From NCBI GenBank assembly GCA_000328365.1, contig KB298168.1:192716-256715 (forward strand): DNA of 64,000 nt, in the 5' to 3' direction. Source of the stretch: Capitella teleta (Eukaryota > Annelida > Polychaeta > Capitellidae). Below the pieces are notes generated by a model. That model saw nothing but the letters and a program-made list of their open reading frames with translations, ran no database searches and had not been told where the DNA came from. Below are positions 23,161 through 34,806 of this stretch, in pieces (within the stretch, counting starts at the first letter, position 1; each line of letters starts with the position of its first letter). The position numbers and the translations under genes are program-made.

Positions 23161-25842
23161 TGCTTAATCTGAGTTAAATCTTATGTTGATGCATTATGCT
23201 TGATTCCATGGGCGTTCCCAGTCATGAAAATTTATACCTCTTTAAGTTCAGTTTTTAATAGAGTTAAATAAACCTGTGCATAATCCCAGACCTGCGAATC
23301 AGTAATCACCGAATACCGAGTAATAATATTAGTTAACTTATCCGCCGTGTTCCGCGGAATCGTGATGTTGGTGACATTTCAGCACAGAATCAGTGAAATA
23401 ACTTGCCCGAGGCGTGTGTTATTTGTACAAATACGAATCAAATGATGATGCAAGCCTCGCACATGTTCAAATTGTCAATTTTGAGTTCCCTCTAACCAAA
23501 ATAGAAAGTCTGGTAAATGGAAACACGAGGTGTCAATTCTCAGCGTGAATGCGTATACGAGCCTTCATTCACCAAAACCACTATTCCCACAGCTGAAAAA
23601 GAAGTCATTCATGAAAATAAGATGCGCGACTCTAGCTAGGCCAAAAAAAGAAAAATCGGCTGTCGGCGTAAAGAAGCGCGCATTCGAGTGTCTCGGCTGT
23701 CTTCAGCGACGCCATTGATAAATCCTATGCAAATCAGCTAAGATGGCACGCCGGAAGTTGGCGCTAAAAATAAATTGATAACAGCGTTTCTTTTCTGGGT
23801 CTCAAGAACTCTCAAATAGTCTCAGTACAGCCCTGAATTAATGTTTTCCGCTGTTAATTAGTTATCTTTCCTGAGTATTTATGTGATTACTTACTTAATC
23901 TGTTAACCTTGGTAAGTTTTGAGATGAAGGATTAATTTGTAATAATTTCAATTTTCCTTTCATTCACTCACGTAGATCGATGGTGAAAGATCGTGCAAAT
24001 TTCTTCCTAGTAATCATTTCAGTGAATTGTATGGAGGGGAGAATGAGAGTGCTACAGTATTCGCACGGGAAATAATTGTTTTTCCTAAAAGCCACCGTGC
24101 GATTTCGACGATTTAGCATTGCATCACGAAGCAGCATTCTTCAAAGAGCACGCCGCGCCTTCAGATTCGCTTAATGAATGCCTTGACACCCCTTTTCAAC
24201 GACGATAATCTTAAATTATTGGAATTTTCTTCCCCATTCAAAGCACGTGACCATGCGCTGTGACCCTACCGTGCATTAAATTCAATTGCTTCTTACCGAA
24301 CGGTGAAAAGCCCTTGTAATTTTCGCTCGGTTTTGCTTAAGGCAATAAATGCACATAATACGCAATGAACTAGTAATTGACAGGCTCGTAAAGTGTATAA
24401 AACTTTTCTTTTCATCTTTTTGTAGCTTAAACTGAAATTGCAACAAAGGTCGAATCGCAAGCCTTCTGTGTCGAACCCTTTCTCGATTTCCCACGCTGGT
24501 TTTAAGTTGCGGGTGTTTTCGTGCAATTAAAACTCTAAAAACCCTCCCAAACCCCGTGTTGAAAATATTGTGCAGTTCAGCGAGTCGCGAATGTTTTTTC
24601 TTTGGCTCGTTTCTTTTTCTTCCCCTTATTACAAGTCGACAGCTCAGCAACGAAATGATGAATGAACTTGTCGTCGCGAAAACGAGGCCATCGTATCGCC
24701 ATTTCATTCATAAATATGCAAATGAGTCACGTGACGATTTTATGAATGGGGGTCAGAGTTCAACCGCAAGCGCGCAGGGAGCCGAGAAGCAAAAGCGTAG
24801 CTCTTGGCTGGATGTGTTTATTCGGGACAGCTGGCTGCTGCCGAACGGAACTTACGCGCGGAAGAAACTTCCTTTCTACTTGCGATGAAATTTACTCGCT
24901 CCTCGAAAACTTTTTCCCCGTTTTCGCTGCTGCAAGAAAAAGAGAAGATGAAATTCGCTGCCTGTTGATCGTTGAGTCGCTGCTGTCTGGGATTTCTTGT
25001 GCAGATCTCTTCCACGAGAAACTTCTCGTTTTGTGAACTTGTACTGTCGCCGTATGCCGCGCAACAGCTACTCGCCGTGGCCTTGCAGCCAGGGCAGCTC
25101 CCCTTCGCTTCATTCCGGATACTTCCATCCCATCGCCTCTCCACGCGTGCCCCCGCCGCACGGCCCGGGACCCCTTCCCCCCGGACACACTGGCTTCCAC
25201 CACTCCCCGCCGTCTGGACAGACCCCGCGCTGCCCGGGGGAGCTGAGCCCGAACTCCTCCTCCTCCTCCTCCTCCTGCCGGGGGGGACCCTCTCCCGCGC
25301 CTCCGACCTCCTCTGGAGCTAACATCCCACGACTCCTGTTCCGTCAGAATCATTTGAAATTAAAACCAACGACAGGTAATATAATACTCACCGTAGTCAT
25401 ACTCAGTTGTATTCAGTGCTGCTAGCACTGTAGCCTACGCCCGCAGGCTAACACTAGTGCACACAATCACTCACTCGCCGTCATCATTTTTTTTATTGCA
25501 CTTAATTAAGTGCTGAATAATTAGCGTTACTCAAAGGAGCCCAATTGAGCAGTGGGCAATATGCCGGTCGTTGGACCCCTGTGGCTCGAGCCCTCGTTCC
25601 CTGAGCACCCCGAGCGGTGATTATGCCCACTTATTATCGCATTACTTTGCCCGACTTCCCTGCAACCGTTTCTTTGTGTGCAGCGCAACCCTAAATTTGT
25701 CCGTGCGACACTGATCGGCCCGCGGGGACTGCTCTTCCCGGTGTCAAAGCCTCCCATTGTGCGGGGAAGAAAGTTATACAAACACAGGGAACAGCGAGGG
25801 GCAAGTTTTGAATTCAACACTCTTGAGCTTCCGCTTCGTTCC

Positions 25843-25884
<42 letters not shown>

Positions 25885-28800
25885 CGCGGGGAAAACGACT
25901 AAGATTCATCTGCTAATTCGGTTTCTTATTTCGGACTTTCACTCGTGTTTTGATCAGCCTAAGCAGGTATTTTAATACTTTCTGCTCTATTCACCTTTTC
26001 ATTACATACCCATTGCTCGGCGGCGCTTTTACAGCACTTGTTGATTTGCTTTTAAAGTTTTAATTAAACAAATCAGATCTGCAAACAAGTGGAGAGCGTT
26101 GATGTGCGATTGCGTCGTATGCCGGCGATGCTGTTTATTAATGAGCCGAAAGTCAAACAGACCTCTCGTCTTGTGGGAGGGTTTTTCGGGAGGAGGGCGC
26201 CCTTTTTGATGTCGGGTGAATTCCGTCAGATGTCGTTTCTCGCTTCTGTTGACGCCCGATTCGCTCGACCGCTTTCATCTGTGCCGATTATTTATAAAAA
26301 TGACGCCAGATTATCGACAGCGGCAACCCCGCCCTTTTTTCTTTTACTTAAATCCAGGGTGGATTAAAAATGCTCAGCGATGCATGCACGCGCGGCTTCA
26401 AAAGAAACGCGAATGCAAAGGAACGTGTTGAAATGCCACGCAAAACAACCCTGAGTTCCTTTTGGGCAGCTCAGTGGAAGAAAGTGCATTTTGACGGATA
26501 TCTGGGAGGAGAGACAGCATGCGCTACCTGTTAGCTTCCTCGCTTGACGGTAATCACTGTTCATTATCATCAGAAAATGGAATTTTCTCCATCTTCGAGT
26601 GCTTTTCAGCGCTGCGTACAATTCGCGCGCAAACAGCTGTCAACGAGATGCGCGCGCACTTCAATCTATTCGCGGAGGGCTTTGAAGAGTGCTTCTTCCT
26701 GCCCTTTCACTGCGTTTGATCAAATCCCTTTAAAGGACTTTGGTTAAAATCGGGACAGCGAGCACGATTTGCGTTGTATCCGTTATGTAACACTGTCAAC
26801 GACCAACTCTTCTCGCCACGTGCTCTGAAGAAAAGCAAATTAGATTCATTTTGCGCGATTGCACGAGTTCTTCATTATTTTGCAAACGCGCCGTATGGGG
26901 TCGAGCACTTTATGACAATTATTACAAACCGTCGTCCGTCAACTAAACCAATAATATTTTCTCTGTCTTGCTCTATTTTTAGCGTTTTTTTCCTCTTGTC
27001 TATTTTACTTTTAGTACGACCAGAAGCACAAATTTGATTTTAATCTCTCGATAAGCCGGAAGTGACGATACCATATTCGCTTATCAGTCCGTAATCATGT
27101 CGCTACGGGGGATAATGTCTCGCTTTTTCATAACTTTGATAATTTTTAGGTGTTTTTAGTATAGAAATTGTTGATTTACACTGAGCAATATATTGTATAC
27201 CAAAAGAAAAATACAGCCCATTGTATACTAATGGTGCTATGTTACTGCTCGAAAATAAGCGTGATTTTGACATATTTTTTCCTTTTTTTTTTTCCTCGTC
27301 TCGCTTGACAATAATGGACTCTATCATGATCACGATTACACAAAGCATGCCGTGACCTCTCTCTTGACCTCAGGTCATAGGTCACGAACATAATTACGAG
27401 AGCCGCAATTTTTTGTGTTAAATTGAGAATTGTCAACTCCTGGTACAAATGTGCTTTATCACTGAGCGAACGATGCTCGGGCTATCTTATCTTATCTCAC
27501 TCTTTATCTGATGTTGTTTAATTTCGTTTCAGACTTGCCCTCCAATGCCACGATGCCGCCCCTGACTCCTGGCACCAATCAGAAAATGTCGCAGGCGTTG
27601 ATGGAAACGTTCAAAAGCTTCGAAAAGGAACAATTAACCTATGGCATTCCCAAAGGTAGAATTCATTCTTCCTCTTATCGGCATTGCGCTTTATTGATTA
27701 TTAGCGATCAAATATTAGGATGAGAGTTACTAATAACATAAAGATAACATGACTTACATTTCAATTTACAAAATGTTACATTAATTAGCTTTGTTTTTAA
27801 AACGACGGAATCAAATTTCAATAGCACTAATATGAAGATATATTTCCTAAATTGTTGAGATAATATTATTCTATTAATGTTGACTGATTTCATCTCGGAA
27901 GACTTGATCTTATAACCAGATAGACTGTCATTTCTTTATTCATTTAATCCTAACTCAACTTTAAGATTGAATTCAATTCTAATCTGGTCTTCAGCCTAAA
28001 GCCTTCTCAGCCTACTGACATATGCTTCTTAGAGCATGGACTGCTCATTCATCTCAGCTTTTATCACCCCCAACTTAAAGGGGACATCTGCTTTGGAAGT
28101 CACTTAAGTCAATATTCTCAAGTGATTGGCTTAAATCCTAAAGCACAGATGCTCTCTTCGCTGATAAGATTAAGACTGCAAACAAACTCGTGTTGCCTCA
28201 AAAACTCTTAAATCAGTCAAAATCTGCGCTCCACTAAAAGGCTGGGAATCGGGGAAAATTTGCGTCACAATTTATATACATTTTCGCTTCCTTTAACCCT
28301 TGAATTGTAATATTTATTCCTGTTATTTTCATCTTCACAAACTTTTTGGTTGAAAATGATTGTGTGTGTGAGGATGTGTGTGTGTGTGTGTGTGTGCAAA
28401 TAACATCGTTCTATGTGCAGTGCTCCAATATTATAAATGAATTTGTCATAAATTCATAATGTGAGTCCGAATCCCCCCCCCCCTCTGTGAGAGAACACAA
28501 TGAATGGAAACTACCAATAAGAAATAACGTATTTATTTCAAGAGGCTAGTAATCGCATGTTAATTGAACTTAATTCGGCTTTATTCTTTGACTGATCTAT
28601 AACATCTCACCTGGAATACTCGAGGAGTGAATTGTTTTGTTATGTTCTCAAATAATGTTGACCATTTGACCCAATGGAGAAATTAAAAGATGAAAATATA
28701 TTTGGACAATGGATTGTCACATAGCAGTGGAGCCATAACAGAGTGGCGTAATTTGTTAATTAGTGATGATCGATGTCACCCCACAGATCCCAGCCAATGG

Positions 28801-30412
28801 GCGGAGGCTCAGGTGTCGCAGTGGTTGCACTGGGCAATCAGAGAGTTCTCCATGGAGGGAGTCACCTCCAGCAACTTCAAGATGGATGGACGCCAACTGA
28901 CCACCATGGGTAGGGAAGCGTTCCTAGCGAGCACCCCACCCTTCGTGGGCGACATTCTCTGGGAACATCTGGAGATCCTGCAGAAAGGTAATTAATTAGC
29001 AGTGGGCTTAATTAAACTTCTACTTAATTAAACCTGGTTTTTGCAGAGGTGCAAGCAGACGTGAAACCATGCCTCAGTTTCCTGTCGACGGATTCATCGG
29101 AGAAACTCAGCCCCGTCCAGAACTCGGCGTTCTGCTCCGTGGCCCTCTGCCAGAACGCGTCGCCAGCGTCTGCTGAGCACGCTCAGTCCCCCTCAACGTC
29201 ACTTGCGAGTGGCGCTAGCACACCTTTCTTCGAAGGTACGGCCGAACGATGGTAGTCATGGAGAAATCATGAGCACTTAGCGCCTGTACGAGTAGTCTTT
29301 TGATTATTTAAACCTCTTCTTCTCTGGTAACTTTTACATTGCGTGCGGTTACTATGCTGAGGTCACATTACGCTGTTAGCTCAGAAGGTTAACTTGATTG
29401 TATTAATTTTACCTTTTATAATTTTAGCGTTTTCCATTCCAGGTGCCTATCCGATCTCTGAATCAATGCAAGCGTTGATCACCATGCCGACAGAGAACTC
29501 TGGCCTCGACTGCCAACGACCTCCAGCGCAGCGACAGAGGTCAGAGGAACCGGAGTACCTCCAGACCAGTGAAGACGGAAGCACTTTCTTTGACCAAAAT
29601 TCCGAGTTCTACCCAGAGCAGAAGTACCGACCGACCCCTCAGTTGGTGCGCGTCAATAGTGGTGGGTGCCTCATTCATATCTTATTCGTCTTTTAACGGG
29701 TCCCTCGTGTTCAGCCGGCTACAGTACGGAGAGCAGCAGTGATATCGTGGAGGCATCGTACTACGAAACCCCCGCCTACCAAACGGTGCCTCAGATCCAG
29801 CAGAACCCTGGAGAGGGATGTTCCTGGCAGGCTGCTCACCTGCAGCAGCACATTGAGATGGTGGAAGGACCGTGGGGAACAACGCCTGACATGCGGATTG
29901 CCGCTCACCAGGGATACCAGAATGTCATGCAGCACAGCATGCCTGCAATCATGGATCCAGGACTCGGCACAGACAAACCCAACTTCCAGGCGACGTCGCT
30001 TTCTGGTTACTCAGGTTTGTCTTTGGTTCTCTTATTCCCTTTGATCTAACGCTGTTTCACTTCCACAGGGAGCGGTCCTATTCAGCTGTGGCAGTTTTTA
30101 CTTGAGCAGTTGACCGACAAGCACTGCCAGCATTTCATTTCGTGGACGGGCGACGGATGGGAGTTCAAGTTGTCTGATCCGGATGAGGTGGCACGTCGCT
30201 GGGGAATCCGGAAGAACAAGCCAAAAATGAATTACGAGAAACTGAGTCGTGGTTTGCGTTATTATTACGACAAGAACATCATTCACAAGACAGCGGGCAA
30301 GCGCTACGTTTACAGATTTGTCTGTGACCTTCAGAGCCTGCTTGGCTACACGCCAGAGGACCTCTTCAAAGCCTGCAATCTAACGCCACAAGCGGACAAG
30401 GATGACGAATAA
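18809..30412 (+). CDS. ETS1/2: ETS1/2-class transcription factor (8 coding exons, 552 aa)
   Basis: Coding exons: 18809-18937, 20886-21039, 27533-27655, 28787-28987, 29047-29235, 29443-29661, 29715-30014, 30069-30412; total 553 codons, all phases close. In order: an N-terminal segment with the SUMO-type motif IKIE (34-37); a MAPK-type site PLTP at 104-107, equivalent to Thr38 of vertebrate ETS1; a Pointed/SAM domain at about 120-202 ending [15 protein letters not shown]; a long Ser/Gln-rich activation segment; and the ETS winged helix at 440-530 with recognition helix [14 protein letters not shown] (Arg499, Arg502). This domain nearly equals human ETS1, with Ile485 where vertebrates have Lys (WGIRKNKP). 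It binds GGAA sites and is a nuclear effector of Ras/ERK signalling. Vertebrate ETS1 is 441-485 aa; the extra length lies between the Pointed and ETS domains. ETS1 and ETS2 cannot be separated outside vertebrates. Confidence 0.97.
20886..21039 (+). CDS. ETS1/2: ETS1/2 coding exon 2
   Basis: Acceptor CTTTCAG, donor GTTGGT, phase 0 in and 1 out. Encodes residues 44-94, a Ser-rich disordered segment ([22 protein letters not shown]). Confidence 0.85.
21040..25053 (+). other. ETS1/2: ETS1/2 intron with internal promoter region
   Basis: Intronic. Its distal part (about 24700-25053) is richer in CpG and holds an octamer ATGCAAAT (24716-24723) next to a palindromic E-box GTCACGTGAC (24726-24735). 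Together with the open exon that follows, this suggests a second promoter. A pyrimidine/CCT tract lies at 22436-22488 and an A29 tract at 23129-23157. No other gene seen. Confidence 0.4.
23129..23157 (+). repeat. A29 tract
   Basis: A run of 29 A. The 130 bases before it contain TGGCTGAGTCG, which fits a pol III A box, but no good B box, so a tRNA-derived SINE tail is only a possibility. Confidence 0.85.
25054..25375 (+). CDS. ETS1/2: Alternative first coding exon of ETS1/2 (Pro/Ser-rich N-terminus)
   Basis: ATG at 25054 opens 107 codons plus one base to a donor GTAATA at 25376. The phase (1) is identical to that of the regular coding exon 2, so it can splice to 27533 in frame, giving a 565-aa isoform without the IKIE segment but with the MAPK site, Pointed and ETS domains. 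The product is Pro/Ser-rich ([16 protein letters not shown], then a Ser run encoded by a TCC repeat at about 25257-25277). Base composition is GC- and CpG-rich, unlike the intron around it. Vertebrate ETS1 uses the same arrangement: alternative N-terminal exons joined just before the LLTP MAPK site. Transcript support is lacking. Confidence 0.6.
25376..27532 (+). other. ETS1/2: ETS1/2 intron
   Basis: No coding signal. Holds a T41 tract (25844-25884). Confidence 0.5.
25844..25884 (+). repeat. T41 tract
   Basis: Uninterrupted run of 41 T, the longest homopolymer in the window; its length in the assembly may be unreliable. Confidence 0.9.
27533..27655 (+). CDS. ETS1/2: ETS1/2 coding exon 3 (MAPK site)
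   Basis: Acceptor GTTTCAG, donor GTAGAA, phase 1 in and out. Encodes [20 protein letters not shown] and the start of the Pointed domain ([10 protein letters not shown]), collinear with ETS1 LLTPSSKEMMSQALKATF. Shared by both predicted isoforms. Confidence 0.95.
28361..28396 (+). repeat. (TG)n microsatellite
   Basis: TG repeat with one AGGA interruption, inside an ETS1/2 intron. Confidence 0.9.
28787..28987 (+). CDS. ETS1/2: ETS1/2 coding exon 4 (Pointed/SAM domain)
   Basis: Acceptor CCACAG, donor GTAATT. Encodes [20 protein letters not shown] and ends [15 protein letters not shown], the body of the Pointed domain, which in ETS1 docks ERK2. Confidence 0.97.
29047..29235 (+). CDS. ETS1/2: ETS1/2 coding exon 5
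   Basis: Acceptor TTTGCAG, donor GTACGG. Encodes [14 protein letters not shown] followed by a Ser/Ala-rich disordered segment. Confidence 0.9.
29443..29661 (+). CDS. ETS1/2: ETS1/2 coding exon 6
   Basis: Acceptor ATTCCAG, donor GTGGGT. Encodes a disordered acidic/Pro segment (residues 266-338) between the Pointed and ETS domains. Confidence 0.9.
29715..30014 (+). CDS. ETS1/2: ETS1/2 coding exon 7
   Basis: Acceptor GTTCAG, donor GTTTGT. Encodes residues 339-438: a Gln/Met-rich segment ending LSGYS, which leads into GSGPIQLWQ exactly as [12 protein letters not shown] in ETS1. Confidence 0.92.
30069..30412 (+). CDS. ETS1/2: ETS1/2 coding exon 8 (ETS DNA-binding domain)
   Basis: Acceptor TTCCACAG. 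Encodes the complete winged helix-turn-helix and a short acidic tail (QADKDDE) before TAA 30410-30412. Confidence 0.98.
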
Positions 30413-31690
30413 GCGACTGCAGCAGCAACGATCCGACTTTGTTTGCTCAGAATTTTAAGAAACTTTATTCAAGAAGGAGAGCCACTTTGATGCCTTTCGA
30501 TTCAATGTTCAAATTTTTTTCTTTGTTCTTCAAATACTATTGTTGTTTTTTTTATATTATATATGAAATATATCTTTGCTCATTTATATATATTTTATAT
30601 ACATAGTATATTGGTATAAAAAGAAAATATCAACAGGCAAAAAAAACAAAAGGTTGTACATATTTTTACTTCTTATAAAAGGGTCTCAAGCTGTTAGGAT
30701 GCGTGTGTAATTCTAATAATAATTAATTTTATTTTTCTGGTGATAAGTTATCGTTCAAATGGAAGGGTGTGTTTATTTTTCTCTTGTAATCACCCATTCT
30801 TTGTGTTCATTTGTGCAATTCTTCTCTCTAAATGTGTTCAGTTATTTTTTCAGAGTCTTTGCTTTTATTTCGCTAAATGTGTTCAAGGTTTTTCGTTTTT
30901 ATCCAATATTCCAGAAGTTTGTGGTTTTATAAATATTTTATCTGCATATTTTAAGATTTTTTGTTTCTATGTCGCTCCTCTTTGTTGAATTTTTTTGGAC
31001 ATTTCAAAAAATTAAAACAGAATTGATGATAATTGATTTTTTTTGTAATTAAGTGCCTCACGATTACTAGTACTTGATTAATTCACTGCTCGTTCTTGTT
31101 CTCACATCTTGTCTCTGATTCGCATATAATTATAATATAATTATAATATAATTATAATATTTTCACTTTTTATTAAACTTTTACATAAAATAACACCATT
31201 AGTGGCATTTCTCCGTGAGCTATTTTTTTTCAAAATAGCATCAGGAGCTGAAAAACTCAATTATGAAATAAGTGCTGGATTTTACTGCCTCCTGTGTTGC
31301 AACCATTAATTCATTTTATTCATGAATTCTTCACAATATTTCTCCATTTGTTTTCTCAATCTATTCCATGTTTTCAAATTCCCTGTTATAATTATTCTCC
31401 TCTCTGGTTTTCGTGTTTCCTCTCTTCCCTTCAATATCTCTCTTCCCATCTGCCTTCGAAGTCTTTTGAGCTTCATGTTGAACTTCTTTTTCTTGTTTTT
31501 GTTTTCTTTTTGTCATTTCCTGCTGCATAATGTTCATAATCTTTGTTTTTTTTTTGTTCCCTTTGTGTTTTGTTTCACTGCTTTGGTTCTCACAGATATT
31601 TTTCTCTTTCATTCAAATATTAAACTTGAAGATTTTTCCGAAGCTATTTTATTTTGTATGCAAATATTGAAATAAAATTGATTTTTCAAT
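30413..31690 (+). other. ETS1/2: Probable ETS1/2 3' UTR
   Basis: AT-rich, no coding signal. Includes three copies of an 11-bp AT repeat (31125-31157). AATAAA at 31671-31676 is the best poly(A) signal candidate. Confidence 0.45.
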
Positions 31691-32004
31691 TAATCATTGC
31701 ATTTTTATTACTCAATTACAGGTTGAAACTGGTTGAAACAATTAATCGTCGAGCATTCAATTAATGTGTGGGAGAAGATTAACTCTGGTCAGGTTGATGC
31801 AAGGAAGAATTGAGGTTTTCCCACGCTACATTCAATCTGCTTACTGAGGGAATACCAGTAATTAAAATAATTAACATCTTTAGATTAGCACAAAATCATT
31901 ATATTAATTATAATAATATCATAATAATTATCCAGCGACTCTAAGATTACGCTTGACTGAACGACATCGACAGAACGGTGAGGGGCTTACGTGCGAAGTA
32001 GGCC

Positions 32005-32088
32005 TACTTCATTCAGTACTTCATTTAGTACTTCATTCAGTACTTCATTTAGTACTTCATTCAGTACTTCATTTAGTACTTCATTCAG
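32005..32088 (+). repeat. 12-bp minisatellite, 7 units in a 24-bp higher-order pattern
   Basis: Units TACTTCATTCAG and TACTTCATTTAG alternate strictly (C,T,C,T,C,T,C), so the real repeating unit is 24 bp. Confidence 0.95.
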
Positions 32089-32361
32089 TACTTCAAGAAT
32101 TTATGGTTGCGATTTTGTGCGTGTGTTTGAAAAAGGGGATATTTCTCTTTGTATTTGTTTTCCACATATTTTTTCCTGACTACTTTCAGCAAGAAATACT
32201 ATTTTGATTGACAGGAGAACGTTGTGAGTGTTACTATGGCAACAAAGATTCGAACTTATGAAGCCACAAAGGCGTATCAAGTGAAATGAGAAGTAATTAA
32301 TGGATCCAATGAGTTCCACTTACATTAACATCCTTGAATGGATCAGGATATGAATAAAAAC

Positions 32362-32504
32362 CGTTATGATTACGTTTTACGTTATGATGAATTTTTGGCT
32401 CCGTCGCATGGGGTTGCTGCTTGGGCGTTATGATATTAAAGTATGCGGACAAAGATTCAAGAGCTTCGAGATCTTTGGTACGGATTTGCTTAAAAATCAT
32501 AACG
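32362..32504. other. CGTTATGAT motif cluster 3
   Basis: Exact copies at 32362, 32380 and 32426 (plus) and 32496-32504 (minus), four within 143 bases, upstream of the 360-aa open frame. Confidence 0.6.
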
Positions 32505-32908
32505 TACCCAGATATCAGTTATTGACCATAATAGCCAATGATGCATCGATTATGGATCGTTTCTGATTGTTATGAAGATAAGCTGTAAACACTTCATTTA
32601 AAGTGTCTTCAGAAGAGTCCAGCTCCGAATATAAAGCTTCGATATGTTATTGTTTGTCCTGGTGATGTCTGTCTGTGTGGGGCATCCAAATTCGACAGAA
32701 TGCAGCAATAACTCATGCGAAGAATAAGTAAGCGAAAGTATACGTCATCCGGACTCATATATCAGAGTCTTTATTTGGTTTTATTGAGACCATTACAGAC
32801 AAAATCTGTCTTGGACAATGTCGTAAGTGGATTGCCATAATTGACAGATCTTCAGTGGATTAACGATTTCTCAACAGGTTAACGTGAATCTTGAGACTCC
32901 ACAGCTCA

Positions 32909-33991
32909 ATGATGACGGAGACAAAGACCTCTGAAGCCACGAGGAAGAGCCTCCTGGGGGAGAAAGACTCCAAGAGGACCCTGAGAGCGGCCGACTACCT
33001 GGCCGTCCGCCATGCGCTGCCCAAGACCTACCTGCACGATGCGATCCTGCACCAAAACATCAGCCAGGATCGTCATTTCGGGATGAACATGACGCGGATT
33101 CAACGACGGCAACACAAGTTCGTCAACAACCACGACCTGGCCAGGAGGACGTTTCTGGATCAACAGTCCAAGAAACATCGCAAATGGAAGAGGGACGACG
33201 CGACCAGGGCGAGTAACATGAACTTCCCGACGCTGAGGCTCAACGACGGAGAAGACGACGTGTCGACGTCGAACGCTGAGGTCATCTATCGGAGTCCTCG
33301 TTATTTGGAGAGTGACGACAATCAGGAGAATGGACAAATGCTGCCCTACATGTCGCTTCGCAGAGAGGCCACTCAACTGGTCAAGAAGTCTGATGTGATT
33401 TACATGACGAAGTTGCCGTCAGTTGTGAAGATTGACGATCTCAAACTCAGACGATATAACACGTACTGTGGAACCGAACTAATTGACCATGGTGCCCGGG
33501 ATAGCAGGCACGGAGCGATGCTACAGGCGCTGTCATCCAGGAAAGCCACCCCGGATGACAGACCTTCGCTGATGCCAGCGTTGGTCCGAGATGAAACGAA
33601 CTTGATGCACTCAAAACTTACAGAACACAAGGAGAACTCTGTAGCCATTAAAAACAGGATTAACTTTCCTTCTCTGACCAAACGAATGGTCGACATGAAC
33701 CTGTCGAACGAAAGCGAGAGTGAAATTCGACCCCGGAGCAGTACAAAGAAAGACGTGACAAGCAACGATCTTCAAGAACTGCTTAAAACTTATGGCAAGT
33801 TGCCAAGTAATCTAACGAGAGAGGCAAGGAAAGCAGAGACACCTGGAAGATGCGAAGTTGCGCTGAAAGAGGGAACAAAATCCCGCAAATCAGCCATCGC
33901 CGAGGAGATGGAGAGTGGGGAAGACGGCGAGCGTGAATTCAAGAGTCCTTCCCTTCAGTTGGTTTTCACCGTGAAGTCGAACATGAAGTGA
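32909..33991 (+). CDS. Unknown single-exon protein, 360 aa
   Basis: I do not recognise this family. One uninterrupted frame of 361 codons begins ATGATG at 32909. GC-rich third codon positions contrast with the AT-rich flanks, which argues for real coding. The product is hydrophilic and charged, with no signal peptide or membrane segment: a basic N-terminal third (RIQRRQHKF, KKHRKWKRDD), a mixed middle (PSVVKIDDLKLRRYNTYC) and a Glu/Ser-rich end closing with LQLVFTVKSNMK. It is likely disordered in large part. Acceptor-like CTCAACAG (ends 32878) and CTCCACAG (ends 32902) lie just upstream, so a non-coding first exon is possible. It sits between the ETS1/2 gene and the convergent receptor gene. 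A possible AATAAA is at 34620-34625. No function can be inferred. Confidence 0.65.
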   Translation: MMTETKTSEATRKSLLGEKDSKRTLRAADYLAVRHALPKTYLHDAILHQNISQDRHFGMNMTRIQRRQHKFVNNHDLARRTFLDQQSKKHRKWKRDDATRASNMNFPTLRLNDGEDDVSTSNAEVIYRSPRYLESDDNQENGQMLPYMSLRREATQLVKKSDVIYMTKLPSVVKIDDLKLRRYNTYCGTELIDHGARDSRHGAMLQALSSRKATPDDRPSLMPALVRDETNLMHSKLTEHKENSVAIKNRINFPSLTKRMVDMNLSNESESEIRPRSSTKKDVTSNDLQELLKTYGKLPSNLTREARKAETPGRCEVALKEGTKSRKSAIAEEMESGEDGEREFKSPSLQLVFTVKSNMK

Positions 33992-34170
33992 CCAGTGGGC
34001 AGCGGTTGCGGGATTAATTGTGTTCTGGTGTCGATCGTGTTTATAAAGCATTTATTAGGCTTTTAATTTTATACTCTCGTGTACAACATTTAATTAGACT
34101 TAAATTAGCTTCAACAGGATACTCAACAATGCAAGTACCGTCTTCTGTTTCGCAGTGGAATTGGAAAGAA

Positions 34171-34198
34171 TTTTTTTTTTTTTTTTTTTTTTTTTTTT
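34171..34198 (+). repeat. T28 tract
   Basis: Uninterrupted T-run in the region between two convergent genes. Confidence 0.9.
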
Positions 34199-34800
34199 GT
34201 ATCGATGGCGAGAGTATGTGTATGTGCGTACTGCCTACATGTACTTGACCAATTGGATTAGAATATAATTGAAGTTCGCTTTAACCAGTTTTAAGTAAGA
34301 GAGGACCGGCTTTCGTCTCATAAAAGGATTGACCTCTGGCCTCGGACTGATATGATCCCGGAAGATTACAGGCCTTCAGCCCAACGATCAAATGCTAGGA
34401 TTACTGTATATTGCGGAGATCACCCCTATTGTTATTGGCTTTTACTGGTCACCGGCGCTACTGAAAAGAAGCACCGGCACACACCGATGAAAAATAACCC
34501 CTATTTTTGTACATCCATTTCACTCGATTTCACATGACGTCACTCGGAATTCCCTAGATGACTCACAAGGCGAGGCGAGTGAAAATGAATTCACGGTATT
34601 TGCTGAATACGACCAGTTGAATAAATGTTACTATAAATAGCAGCCAATGAGATACCACCTGTCATCGGTGTGTGCCTGTGTCATTATATATATGACCAGG
34701 GAATCAGTGAATTGTTGGCTCAGAGTTGTCTGGCTAAAGGATGAGTGGGCGGCGGTCACGTGGTTTCGAAATTGACCATTTACAGAACAGAATTCAAATA

Positions 34801-34806
34801 TTTATT
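34801..34806 (-). terminator. Poly(A) signal, nAChR-like gene A
   Basis: AATAAA on the minus strand, 248 bases past the stop codon of the receptor gene. The convergent neighbour has its candidate signal at 34620-34625, so the two transcripts would end about 180 bases apart. Confidence 0.45.

Noticed and set aside
32906-33376. Minus-strand 156-codon frame
   Set aside because: Antisense shadow of the 360-aa plus-strand frame, whose codon bias explains it.
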